The position numbers and the translations under genes are program-made. Below are positions 1 through 7,653 of a stretch of 24,481 nucleotides of DNA, piece by piece. The first letter of the stretch is position 1; each line of letters starts with the position of its first letter. Under the pieces are notes generated by a model. The model was not told the DNA's origin and made no database searches. It saw nothing but the letters and a program-made list of their open reading frames with translations. This stretch comes from JACNIZ01 sp964344765. GTDB taxonomy: Bacteria; Planctomycetota; UBA1135. Location: the NCBI GenBank assembly GCA_964344765.1, contig CAYFOM010000053.1:1-24481 (forward strand), written 5' to 3'.

Positions 1-1
1 A

Positions 2-52
2 TGGAAGGCATTTGATGAGTCTGCTGCTTTTTACAGAAAAGATGTTGCTTGA
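2..52 (+). CDS. 3' end of an upstream gene (partial, unidentified)
   Basis: Frame 2 is open from the window edge and ends at TGA 50-52 with the residues WKAFDESAAFYRKDVA. The stop overlaps the TTG start of the next gene as TTGA, the same 4-nt coupling seen at 19879-19882. A LutB-type iron-sulfur protein is the usual partner upstream of LutC, but 16 residues are too few to identify it. Alternatively this is the N-terminal part of LutC itself, separated from the rest by a frameshift near position 50. Confidence 0.35.
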   Translation, partial: WKAFDESAAFYRKDVA

Positions 53-528
53 TCCTCGCCGAGCAATTCCAAAAAGCAGGCGAAGGCATTGGCGTGCAAT
101 TTTTCCATAACGTGCACGACGCATTGCGGGGCCTGAATCGCGTTGCAGTAAGTGACAGCGGCGATTTACCGATTGCGCTGGACGAAGTCGATCTATTCGA
201 AGGCTGGCACAACCGCGAAGACCTACTCAACGCCGACGCCGGTTTAACCAGCGCGCAAATCGCCATCGCCGAAAGCGGAACCCTAGTTCTCATCGGAAAC
301 CAAGAACGCCACCGCCTAGTCTCGCTAGTCCCCCCAATCCATATCTGCCTACTCCGCCGCAAAAACATCGTCGGCACCATGAGTGAAGCCCTCACTCAAA
401 TCCAATCCACTCCCAAACTCAGCCCGCTGGTCACCTTCGTAACCGGCCCATCGCGAACCGCCGACATCGAACTGCAACTCGTGCTCGGCGTGCACGGCCC
501 GCGTGAGTTACGGTTGATATTGGTTTAG
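49..528 (+). CDS. LUD-domain protein, LutC/YkgG-like (lactate utilization protein C), short N-terminus
   Basis: LutC-type LUD proteins act with LutA and LutB in oxidation of L-lactate to pyruvate in the cytoplasm; the exact role of LutC is not settled. The 159-residue product carries the family signatures: an AxxxIAxSGTLVL-type strand at residues 70-81 and the C-terminal GPSRTADIE...GVHGPREL block at 133-153. The family usually has some 30-50 more N-terminal residues, including an opening amphipathic helix that is absent here. No ATG is available in this frame after the tandem TGA codons at 13-18, so TTG 49, overlapping the preceding TGA, is the best start. A frameshift that splits the N-terminus is the alternative. 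The stop overlaps the stop of the convergent gene at 525. Family assignment is firm; the start is uncertain. Confidence 0.85.
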   Translation: MILAEQFQKAGEGIGVQFFHNVHDALRGLNRVAVSDSGDLPIALDEVDLFEGWHNREDLLNADAGLTSAQIAIAESGTLVLIGNQERHRLVSLVPPIHICLLRRKNIVGTMSEALTQIQSTPKLSPLVTFVTGPSRTADIELQLVLGVHGPRELRLILV

Positions 529-2651
529 GGGGTTATTTTCAATAGGCCTTGGCCTGGGGTGATTTCAAATTTCAGATTTCCCGCCTGCTCAAGACCCTCA
601 CTCGAAGGTATAGATATTAAGTAATCACCAACAGACAATGTTCCTATTAATTTGCCATTGTTTTCAGCTAAGAGATGTGTGCGAGCAACTCCATGGGAAC
701 AATCTAATAGATTAATCCCAGCCCAGGCTCCGTCTACTCCGCGCTGATAAAGGCCAATTTGGTTCGCAATGTTTAATTCGCCCAAGTCAATTTCGACCTG
801 ACGCGCGCCTTCAAGGGTGATTGATTGTGGGGGAGAATCTGGGTTACTCGAGGTTTCAGCTTTTACCCACGTTTGACCGTAGCCTTTGTTGTAAACAAGA
901 ACTTCTATTGGGCCTTTCGGTAGACCAGAAATCTTCCGATGCCCGGTCCGCGTGTTGTTGCCGATGTCGAAGACGGAAAGCGGGAGCCCGGATTGAGAAA
1001 AGAAGACTGCGGAATCGGCAAGCGGATTCCCTCGGCCGTCAGTGATTTCCAGATTTAGATAGTTTCCCTTTTCAAGGTATGTCGTTACTGTTGCGTTGGG
1101 TGCCGATTCAGTTATTGAAAATGAAACCGGCCTTGTTTCATAGGCCCCTTCAACGAAATCGCTATAAACGCCAGAACCCACTATGGCAACGTAATTACCC
1201 ACTGCCAAGTTTGCAATAGTTCTTTCTCCTAGAGGGTCAAGATGACCTCCACTCGCGCTGGGAAGCCTTTTTCCGTCTTCAGAAAGTACTACGAAAGGAC
1301 AACCAGGAATCGGCTTTTCTGTTTGGGCATCAACAGCTTTAATGGCAATGGAACCAGCCGAAACCTCAAGTACGACTTCGTCCCGTAGTTTGTCCGGTGC
1401 CACTGAATACCTGTGGGCATTGACCACTCCGGGCCGCCGGTATTCCAAGTGCAATGGGGCTTCAGGCAGCACATCATCGATAACGAAAGAACCATCGGTT
1501 GGTGCTACAGCGGTTCGCTTACTTTTCTGTCCATGTTGATGGCTGACAATTTCTCCATAGCTTGCTGGCAAGTTGCCGACAAGGACTAAGCCCCGTACTT
1601 CAACTGAGTCAGTGATCTCTTCCAAGACCAGCAATGGGTTGTCTTCCCCTTTCCAATCCGTGACCTGGGGGAATGGAGGAACAGCACCCAGAACGGAAAA
1701 GATACTTACCTGAGTTGGGCTGCTTGGGTCGATCATAAAGCTAGCTTGCCCATCCTTGTTTGTCCGGACCGGTCCAAAGATTGTCCAATCCTCGGTTGTC
1801 AAACTGACATCTAGGCCTTCCATTGGCAATCCGTTTGCAGAGTAAAGTTGAACCGTTCGTCGTTCAAGCCCTTCGATGCCAAGCTGAATAATTGATTGCT
1901 GATGTATAGCTAAATCGTACGCCTTAGATTTCCAGGTTCCAAGGTCCTCTTGGATTACGAAGAAGCACCACGTTCCCTTGGGCAATGAACTGAACTCGAA
2001 TTCACCATTGATGTTTGCCAGGGTTGAGATCCCAGGGAGCGTTTGGACCGGGCCATCAGAATTGTGGGCCAGCCGGATCTCTGCGTTTTGAAGAGCAACC
2101 CCGTTTAGCAAGACTCGCCCTTGGATGGAGATAGTTTCATCAAAGACTACTTCCAAATACTCCTCGGGGAGCTCTGCTGGAATAACGGGCAATCGTTTGT
2201 AAATGCCTTGATATTCAACTACAAGTGTGAACCGATCTTCCCCGGCCTTTTCAATGATTTGAATCTCGCCACTCTCGTTTATTACATGGCTCGAGTCCGG
2301 ATCCAGAAGGTATTTCGGGATGTCCGCATGTGGTTCTACCCAACTAATTGGCCAGACCAATGCGCCTTGGGCCGGAGCGGTCCCACCACCTCTGGCAACA
2401 CTTACACTGACGGTAATCAGCTTTTGTTTTAATGGGTTTTCGTTCAAGCCGAGTGGGGCTTCCGCCCTAGCAGATGGGAATTGAACACCCGGACTACTTT
2501 GTGCCTCTTGAGGCGTCTGCGACCCAGATTCAGTCGCAGGGGAATCATCCAAAACTAAAGCGGGCTTTATTCCAGAGTCTGAAAACTCCAACCATACCCA
2601 TCCAGCGATTAAAGCTAGGAGCAAGTAGAACAAAGCCCGCGACGGTTTCAT
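525..2651 (-). CDS. membrane-anchored or secreted protein with carboxypeptidase-regulatory-like beta domains
   Basis: No enzymatic function is recognisable in this 708-residue protein. Residues 1-25 form a short basic start, a hydrophobic stretch (ALFYLLLALIAGWVW) and then a Ser/Pro/Gln-rich linker, which fits a Sec signal or N-terminal anchor. The remainder is beta-rich, with several segments of the pattern V.G.V...G.P...A.I...G.F.....P.G typical of carboxypeptidase-regulatory-like (transthyretin-like) domains, for example around residues 175-240 and 350-420. I chose ATG 2651 rather than the in-frame TTG at 2672, because ATG 2651 begins two bases after the stop of the upstream small secreted protein, suggesting one two-gene transcript. 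Base composition looks lower in GC than the flanking genes. Likely located in the envelope or outside the cell; role unknown. Confidence 0.75.
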   Translation of the reverse strand: MKPSRALFYLLLALIAGWVWLEFSDSGIKPALVLDDSPATESGSQTPQEAQSSPGVQFPSARAEAPLGLNENPLKQKLITVSVSVARGGGTAPAQGALVWPISWVEPHADIPKYLLDPDSSHVINESGEIQIIEKAGEDRFTLVVEYQGIYKRLPVIPAELPEEYLEVVFDETISIQGRVLLNGVALQNAEIRLAHNSDGPVQTLPGISTLANINGEFEFSSLPKGTWCFFVIQEDLGTWKSKAYDLAIHQQSIIQLGIEGLERRTVQLYSANGLPMEGLDVSLTTEDWTIFGPVRTNKDGQASFMIDPSSPTQVSIFSVLGAVPPFPQVTDWKGEDNPLLVLEEITDSVEVRGLVLVGNLPASYGEIVSHQHGQKSKRTAVAPTDGSFVIDDVLPEAPLHLEYRRPGVVNAHRYSVAPDKLRDEVVLEVSAGSIAIKAVDAQTEKPIPGCPFVVLSEDGKRLPSASGGHLDPLGERTIANLAVGNYVAIVGSGVYSDFVEGAYETRPVSFSITESAPNATVTTYLEKGNYLNLEITDGRGNPLADSAVFFSQSGLPLSVFDIGNNTRTGHRKISGLPKGPIEVLVYNKGYGQTWVKAETSSNPDSPPQSITLEGARQVEIDLGELNIANQIGLYQRGVDGAWAGINLLDCSHGVARTHLLAENNGKLIGTLSVGDYLISIPSSEGLEQAGNLKFEITPGQGLLKITP

Positions 2652-2653
2652 TT

Positions 2654-3118
2654 TTAGATCTCGGTTTCGCAAGGAGTGCAGTCAAGGCGCAAATCCAATG
2701 CTGCGCCAGGGGTCCATTCTGCGTTCTGGGAATCCCATGACTCAAGGGTGATTTGGCCAATGTCAGTGGTTCCACATCCGGCGATGAGATCCCAATTCAG
2801 GGAGTAAATATTCCAGCCAGGATTGTTTGGATCGGGGCCTCCGTAGACCATGTCTCCTCCCAGGCCGGAAGCTGAAACGCGCATGGATCCAGAAGCCGGG
2901 ATCCTGACTTCTACGGTTCCATCCGCCTCACAGAAGACTGGGCTATTGCAATCTCCATCCGTCACGGAGTCAATTGACCAACCAGTAACTATGAGGTAAG
3001 TGCGCAGGGGGCCGACTGCGCTTGGCCCTGTAGCGGATGTGACCGTTGCAAAGCAGCCAACTGGCTCTTGGGGTGCAAGAAATGCAAGTGTTAGAGAAAC
3101 TAGTGCAAGTTTGATCAT
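2654..3118 (-). CDS. small secreted Cys-containing protein of unknown function
   Basis: A 154-residue protein with a clear Sec signal (MIKLALVSLTLAFLAPQ) and a mature part rich in Gly, Ser, Thr and Asp, with several cysteines (first at residue 22, others in CNSPVFC and a C-terminal CTPC pair) that could form disulfides outside the cytoplasm. I do not recognise a family. The start is supported by a complete promoter: TTGAAT at 3148-3153 and TAGCAT at 3125-3130 on the minus strand, 17 bases apart, with the -10 six bases before the ATG, so the mRNA is probably leaderless. The next gene begins two bases after its stop, so the two are probably co-transcribed and may act together. Confidence 0.7.
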   Translation of the reverse strand: MIKLALVSLTLAFLAPQEPVGCFATVTSATGPSAVGPLRTYLIVTGWSIDSVTDGDCNSPVFCEADGTVEVRIPASGSMRVSASGLGGDMVYGGPDPNNPGWNIYSLNWDLIAGCGTTDIGQITLESWDSQNAEWTPGAALDLRLDCTPCETEI

Positions 3119-3124
3119 TTGATC

Positions 3125-3153
3125 ATGCTAATTTTAATTCCTTGGCAATTCAA
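3125..3153 (-). promoter_or_regulatory. -35/-10 promoter giving a leaderless transcript for the gene at 3118
   Basis: On the minus strand TTGAAT (3153-3148), a 17-base spacer and TAGCAT (3130-3125) are followed by exactly six bases and then the ATG at 3118. No Shine-Dalgarno sequence sits at the usual distance. A start point about 7 bases after the -10 would coincide with the A of the ATG. Confidence 0.6.
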
Positions 3154-3300
3154 GGAGAAATGTAGTCGATGCTACAGCGCAATTTCAATCCACGATATCG
3201 AGCTTCAACTTATGTAGAAAGCTTCCGGCGCATTCGAACAGAATAATTCGGTGCTCATTCGGCGGTGGAACATAGTTTTCATGGAGACTACCGTGTAGAC

Positions 3301-3313
3301 CTCCTAAGAGGAG
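3301..3313 (+). promoter_or_regulatory. strong Shine-Dalgarno sequence inside a small hairpin
   Basis: GAGGAGAG (3308-3315) is a strong ribosome-binding site eight to ten bases before ATG 3323. CTCCT at 3301-3305 is exactly complementary to AGGAG at 3309-3313 with a three-base loop, so the site could be partly hidden in the mRNA. This start uses an SD, unlike the leaderless starts of several neighbours. Confidence 0.45.
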
Positions 3314-3322
3314 AGTTCAGTC

Positions 3323-4717
3323 ATGGAAGCCGACATTGTTCAAGCAGCCCTCAGGGCGGGGGAGTCTTTCTTTTCTCGTGCGCAAGAGATTCCCGTTTTG
3401 GAGTCTCCAAAACCCGAAGATGTACGTGCGCATATACAGGGGAGATATTCATTCGCACAACCAGTCGCGCCGAATGAACTGGTGCAAGACATAAGCCGAA
3501 TGTTGGAGAAATGGGCGGTGCATGTCGTGCACCCGCGCTACTTTGGTTACTTCAACCCGACGCCGTTGCGTGAGGCTATTTCGGGCGACGTCCTCGCTGC
3601 GTTTTTTAATCCTCAACTTGCAGTCTGGTCGCACGCACCCGCCGCGGTGGAAATGGAGCAGCATGTTTTGTCTTGGATTGCGCGTAAGTTGGGAATGCCG
3701 GAATCCGCAGCGGCACACTTTACCTCGGGAGGGTCCGAAGCCAATCAAACTGCGGTGATTGCAGCGCTCACTTCGAAGATTCCTGAGTACGGAGCAAAAG
3801 GTCTGGCGGGAGCATCGGCGCCGCCACTGGTTTACCATTCGGCTGGCGCACATGATTCATTCACCAAGATCTGTCATATGACCAGCGTCGGTCGGGAGGG
3901 ATTGCGCATCATTCCTGTGGATCAAAAACTGCGAATGAACGCAAATGCTCTGCGCGCTCAAATTGTGAAAGATTTAGAGCAAGGTTCGAAACCGGTCATG
4001 GTTGTAGCAACCGCCGGCACCACCGCCGCCGGTGTGCTTGACCCCCTCAACGAAATCGCGTCGATTTGTAAGGAGTTCGATTTATGGTTCCACGCCGACG
4101 CCGCTTGGGGCGGTGCCGCTGCACTTAGCCCTTCGTTGCGCCAGCATCTACGCGGGATCGAACTCGCCGACTCGATCACTTGCGACGCCCACAAGTGGTT
4201 CAACGTCACCATGGGCGCGGGCATGTTTTTTAGCCGCCATCCGCAGGTCATCGAGGAAGCCTTCCGAGTCAGCACCGACTACATGCCGAATCTCAACCAG
4301 GGTTCGGTGGATCCATTCGTCACCTCGGCTCAATGGTCGCGGCGCTTCATCGGCCTGAAGTTGTTCATGGCAGTGGCCGGCCTTGGCGAGGAGGGCTACG
4401 CCAAGATGATCGACCAGCAGGCCCGAGTTGGGAATTACATGCGCGAGCAACTCACTCAAGCTGGTTGGCGCCATGTTTCGGAATCGCCGCTGCCGGTTTG
4501 TTGTTTCACTCATCCCAAGTTCGACGCGAACCCGAGCGCCCTAAGCCAAACCCTGGATCACATCTTGAAACGCGCCCGCGTCTGGATCTCCAAAGTCCAG
4601 CTCGACGGCACCGAAGCTCTGCGCACATGCATTACTTCGCGCCTGGCCACTGAAGCGGACGTGGATGTTTTGATCGAGGAATTAAACCTAGCACTTGAGG
4701 GTAGTCGCGCTACTTAA
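3323..4717 (+). CDS. pyridoxal-phosphate-dependent decarboxylase, group II (aromatic amino acid/tyrosine/glutamate type)
   Basis: Cytoplasmic fold-type I PLP enzyme expected to decarboxylate an L-amino acid to the amine. The 464-residue length matches the family. Family features include HPRYFGYF near residue 70, the TSGGSEANQ phosphate-binding loop near 135, HADAAWGG with H257 and D259 (the aspartate that contacts the PLP pyridine nitrogen), and DAHKW with K291 as the predicted Schiff-base lysine. Most homologues have DPHKW; alanine replaces proline here. The ATG at 3323 has a strong SD. Substrate cannot be told from sequence alone; aromatic-L-amino-acid and aspartate/glutamate decarboxylases are all possible. 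The 3' end overlaps the convergent gene by eight bases. Confidence 0.9.
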   Translation: MEADIVQAALRAGESFFSRAQEIPVLESPKPEDVRAHIQGRYSFAQPVAPNELVQDISRMLEKWAVHVVHPRYFGYFNPTPLREAISGDVLAAFFNPQLAVWSHAPAAVEMEQHVLSWIARKLGMPESAAAHFTSGGSEANQTAVIAALTSKIPEYGAKGLAGASAPPLVYHSAGAHDSFTKICHMTSVGREGLRIIPVDQKLRMNANALRAQIVKDLEQGSKPVMVVATAGTTAAGVLDPLNEIASICKEFDLWFHADAAWGGAAALSPSLRQHLRGIELADSITCDAHKWFNVTMGAGMFFSRHPQVIEEAFRVSTDYMPNLNQGSVDPFVTSAQWSRRFIGLKLFMAVAGLGEEGYAKMIDQQARVGNYMREQLTQAGWRHVSESPLPVCCFTHPKFDANPSALSQTLDHILKRARVWISKVQLDGTEALRTCITSRLATEADVDVLIEELNLALEGSRAT

Positions 4718-6623
4718 CCCGCTGCAGTTCAATCTCATTGAAGCCAACGGCGGCAAGCCCTTCGTCGCCCGGGAACACCTCGAGCACTTCAATTTCGAAG
4801 CTCTTGATCTTCAACACTTTGCCCAAGTCAATTGAAGTCTTCTGCCAATCATTATCAACCATTATTGCTTCCGACCAACGGTTGGAACCATTCAACCTAT
4901 AGCGCAGCCGTTTGATCCTAGCACTACGCGTGTGGTCGGGGTGCGGCACGTTAAAGGCGTGGCTTAAAATCATGGTGTTGGCGCGGATGGAAGCATCTAG
5001 CTCAACTTGAATCGACGGCAGCGGGTCATCGTCGGCGCTCATCCAACCAGTTGCCTGGAATTGATCACAAGAATAAGACGCAGCCCACTTTTCATTGATC
5101 ACGCTGGATGCAGTGCAAGTAAGTTCCATGTCCGCCAACAAATTGCGCGGGCTATTTGCATATTCCTCCATGCGCGGAACCCAGCAAAGTTGAAACGGGA
5201 TATCCGCAGCGACCGAGCGCAACGTCATCCAAGTATCCGAATCCTCAAGTTCGCCGTCGAGCGGAACAATATCCATTTCGACTAAAACCTGCCAAACTCC
5301 AGGCGCATCAAAGGTGCCGCTCCAGGCAAACCGACGCCGATTCATAGGTTTGCCGGGTTCTTCAATCGGAATTTCGATCACCCGCTCGACGGGTCGAATC
5401 GCGGACTTGTGCTCTAAGCGGTAACGCACCGCGGCAACTCGGGGGCCGTCTTCATTCGGCCAGGTTTGGGTTTCGGCAATTCGATCACCAACCGATGAAA
5501 CCCAAAGCGAAATTTTGCCGCGGCCTGAAGCGCGCATGGAAATTGGGCGACTGGGATCATCTCGCCCAAAACTATATTGATCTCTACCTGGCCCCGCATC
5601 GACCTCGCCGCCGGTTGCCGCCATACCGCCGACGGTGGCGCGACTAAGGAACAACAACGCGAAACAGGATTGCGATTGATTGTTTCGCCAGCGGCCATTC
5701 CCGGACTGTTTGTCTACCAAAAACTGAGCGCCTTCTTCATACCAACGATGACCGCCGAATTCATCTAAGCCCATCAAGTCCGCAGTTCTTTCCAAACCGT
5801 ATAGATAATAAAAGTGACGACTAGCTATCCCCCTGGCACCCTTCTCCGGACATGGATTGCTCCTGACCAAAAAGTGGTCCCCTAACCAAGCCACACCCTG
5901 ATCGCGGACGGCAACCGCTTCGGCATTTTTCCCTTGGCTGTGCATCAAGGCAATTTGCAAAACGGTGACTCCGGCGGCGGTCATGCTTCCGGTTACTGCG
6001 CCAGAGTTCGTTCGATATTGAAAACCAACCGGGCTCACGCTGCCAGTTACGGCGGGCGTTCCTTTTACTTCAACCGCGTATTTCAGACCGGCACTGGCAA
6101 AGCGTCGCCAAACTTTGTTGGGAACCTTCATCCCATTTTCGGCAGCGACGTGCAAAGCCAGAGCGGCGTATTGAGTATTGGAAAGATCAATGGTGCCGGT
6201 GGGGTAACCGTAGCCATCATTCTTTTGCCACTTGACCATGCGATCCACCATACGCTGCAAATGTTCTTTGTCGGCGTCATCCTTATAAGCAGTTTCCGCC
6301 AAGATGGCGCAGGCCAGGGAATAGGTCTTTTGCGGCGGATGGCGCCTGACAAATTCGCGGCCGTTGCGAATCGCCGGATGATCCGGAGATAGGCCGCTCT
6401 TGAGCAAGGTGTACAAAGCCAGCGAGGTCATTCCCGCCGGATAGCCGGGCAAAGCGGCCCGCCACGATCCGTCAATTTCCTGTTGGGCCAGCAACGCTTC
6501 CACGCCTCGGTCTATGGCCAGGTTGACGGAAATCTGTAAATCTGGGTCGATAGCCTTTTCGTCGCCGGCGGATTGGAACGGCAGGGCGATAAGCGAAATT
6601 AACGCGCACATGGATAGGAACAT
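4710..6623 (-). CDS. secreted prenyltransferase/squalene-oxidase-repeat (alpha/alpha toroid) protein with C-terminal discoidin-like domain
   Basis: A 637-residue exported protein with signal peptide MFLSMCALISLIALPFQSAG. Residues about 25-325 carry QW-like repeats of the squalene cyclase toroid: QQEIDGSW at 47-54, KWQKNDGYGYP at 131-141 and a later SGNGRWRNN. I see no DxDD-type catalytic aspartate cluster, and export also argues against a classical terpene cyclase. Residues about 350-480 look like a beta-sandwich. Residues about 495-637 resemble a discoidin/NADase-type glycan-binding domain (hydrophobic strands, RIKRLRYRLNG, a conserved end FNEIELQRV). A role in binding or modifying extracellular polymers is an inference. 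The ATG lies six bases after a TAGGAT hexamer. Confidence 0.8.
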   Translation of the reverse strand: MFLSMCALISLIALPFQSAGDEKAIDPDLQISVNLAIDRGVEALLAQQEIDGSWRAALPGYPAGMTSLALYTLLKSGLSPDHPAIRNGREFVRRHPPQKTYSLACAILAETAYKDDADKEHLQRMVDRMVKWQKNDGYGYPTGTIDLSNTQYAALALHVAAENGMKVPNKVWRRFASAGLKYAVEVKGTPAVTGSVSPVGFQYRTNSGAVTGSMTAAGVTVLQIALMHSQGKNAEAVAVRDQGVAWLGDHFLVRSNPCPEKGARGIASRHFYYLYGLERTADLMGLDEFGGHRWYEEGAQFLVDKQSGNGRWRNNQSQSCFALLFLSRATVGGMAATGGEVDAGPGRDQYSFGRDDPSRPISMRASGRGKISLWVSSVGDRIAETQTWPNEDGPRVAAVRYRLEHKSAIRPVERVIEIPIEEPGKPMNRRRFAWSGTFDAPGVWQVLVEMDIVPLDGELEDSDTWMTLRSVAADIPFQLCWVPRMEEYANSPRNLLADMELTCTASSVINEKWAASYSCDQFQATGWMSADDDPLPSIQVELDASIRANTMILSHAFNVPHPDHTRSARIKRLRYRLNGSNRWSEAIMVDNDWQKTSIDLGKVLKIKSFEIEVLEVFPGDEGLAAVGFNEIELQRVK

Positions 6624-6629
6624 CGCACC

Positions 6630-6635
6630 ATCCTA
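6630..6635 (-). promoter_or_regulatory. -10 hexamer TAGGAT, leaderless geometry, for the gene at 6623
   Basis: On the minus strand TAGGAT is followed by six bases and the ATG at 6623. The same word at the same spacing precedes the FG-GAP gene at 15793. GGATGG could instead be a weak SD; the shared spacing with four other genes lacking any SD favours a -10 element. Confidence 0.45.
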
Positions 6636-6658
6636 GCAACCGTCGTCTAAACCGAACG

Positions 6659-6689
6659 CTTGACCGGCTTAGCTGAGAATTCGGTCAAG
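6659..6689. promoter_or_regulatory. 8-bp inverted repeat (CTTGACCG / CGGTCAAG) in a divergent promoter region
   Basis: The arms at 6659-6666 and 6682-6689 are exact inverted repeats separated by 15 bases, in the 100-base gap between genes reading away from each other at 6623 and 6724. The dyad lies just upstream of the predicted core promoter of each, as expected for the operator of a dimeric regulator controlling both. No regulator gene is adjacent. Confidence 0.4.
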
Positions 6690-6711
6690 AGAATCCCTCG
6701 TTGCCAGCTGC

Positions 6712-6717
6712 TAAAAT
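6712..6717 (+). promoter_or_regulatory. -10 hexamer TAAAAT, leaderless geometry, for the nuclease gene at 6724
   Basis: TAAAAT differs from TATAAT at one position and is followed by exactly six bases and ATG 6724. There is no purine-rich SD before this start. Confidence 0.5.
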
Positions 6718-6723
6718 TCCGCC

Positions 6724-7644
6724 ATGGCGGCGACGGAATTTAAATGTGAACTCTCTTGGTCTGCGAGTCGGGCGAAGGAATTTGAGCGGTGCCGTCGCGA
6801 GAATTGGTATTCGCGTTATGGGTCGTGGGGGTGGTGGACCGAGAAGCCACGCGGCGAGAAATACCAGGCAATGGTTCACAAGAACTTGACGTCGCTGCCG
6901 GCGTTTACCGGCGACGTCATCCACCGCGCGATCGAGCGCTGGTTCCAATTGCGCAAATCCGGCAGCCAGATGACTGCGCAGGAGTTGTTCGAGGAATCGC
7001 GCGAGCTATTCCGCCAGGGGTGGCGTCAGTCGTCGACGGACCTGTGGGCAGAGCGGCCGAATAAGTCGACTCACCTATTCGAGCACCACTACAAGTGGGA
7101 CATTTCCGCCGATCGCACCAACGCGGCCAAGGATTTGATGACGCGCTCGGCCAAGTATTTCATCGAATCGGCCGAGCTGGCGCCGGTGCGCAGCTCGAAC
7201 CCCGATTCGTGGCTGTCGGTGGAATCGCTCGACACCTACCAATTCCTCGGCACCAAGGTTTACGCGGTGCCCGACTTCGCCTACCAAGACGAAGAAAAGG
7301 TGCACATTTGGGATTGGAAAACCGGCAAGCCGCGCGAGGACGACATTTTCCAGCTCCACACCTACGCGCTGTACGCCTGCGAGCGCTGGCAGACCGATCC
7401 GGAAGACATCGTTCTTCACGCCGCGTATCTCGGCGAGGGCAATGTGCAGTCGATTCCGGTGCAGATCGATAAGCTCGGCGAGGCGCAGGACCGCATGTCG
7501 ATGAGCATTCGCGAAATGATGGACATCCATTACGACCCGGATGTGGACGACTTTTTCGCCGAAAACTGGCAGCCGACCGGTGCGCCGGATGCATGTCGTT
7601 TTTGTCGCTATAAAGGAATGTGCGACGCTGCGCCGCAGAGTTAG
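6724..7644 (+). CDS. PD-(D/E)XK nuclease of the RecB/Cas4/AddB type with Fe-S cluster cysteines
   Basis: A 306-residue cytoplasmic protein predicted to cut DNA as a Mg-dependent exonuclease. The N-terminus has the family start SWSASRAKEFERC with C23. The nuclease core is VPDF with D184 and then WDWKTGK with D197 and K199, the D...DxK signature of the RecB nuclease family. The C-terminus is CRFCRYKGMC: C291, C294 and C300 with C23 give the four cysteines that hold a 4Fe-4S cluster in AddB and Cas4. Length fits stand-alone PDDEXK_1 proteins. There are no cas genes and no helicase next to it, so a general DNA-repair role is more likely than CRISPR adaptation. The MscS-type gene follows after nine bases. 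Confidence 0.85.
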   Translation: MAATEFKCELSWSASRAKEFERCRRENWYSRYGSWGWWTEKPRGEKYQAMVHKNLTSLPAFTGDVIHRAIERWFQLRKSGSQMTAQELFEESRELFRQGWRQSSTDLWAERPNKSTHLFEHHYKWDISADRTNAAKDLMTRSAKYFIESAELAPVRSSNPDSWLSVESLDTYQFLGTKVYAVPDFAYQDEEKVHIWDWKTGKPREDDIFQLHTYALYACERWQTDPEDIVLHAAYLGEGNVQSIPVQIDKLGEAQDRMSMSIREMMDIHYDPDVDDFFAENWQPTGAPDACRFCRYKGMCDAAPQS

Positions 7645-7653
7645 GAAGTTGCC

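Noticed and set aside
3116..3126. Three-codon upstream ORF (ATG ATC AAA TGA) overlapping the start at 3118
   Set aside because: The predicted -10 overlaps its ATG, so it would not be present in the transcript.
6724..7644. Cas4 of a CRISPR system
   Set aside because: The cysteines and nuclease motifs fit, but there is no repeat array and no other cas gene in the window.
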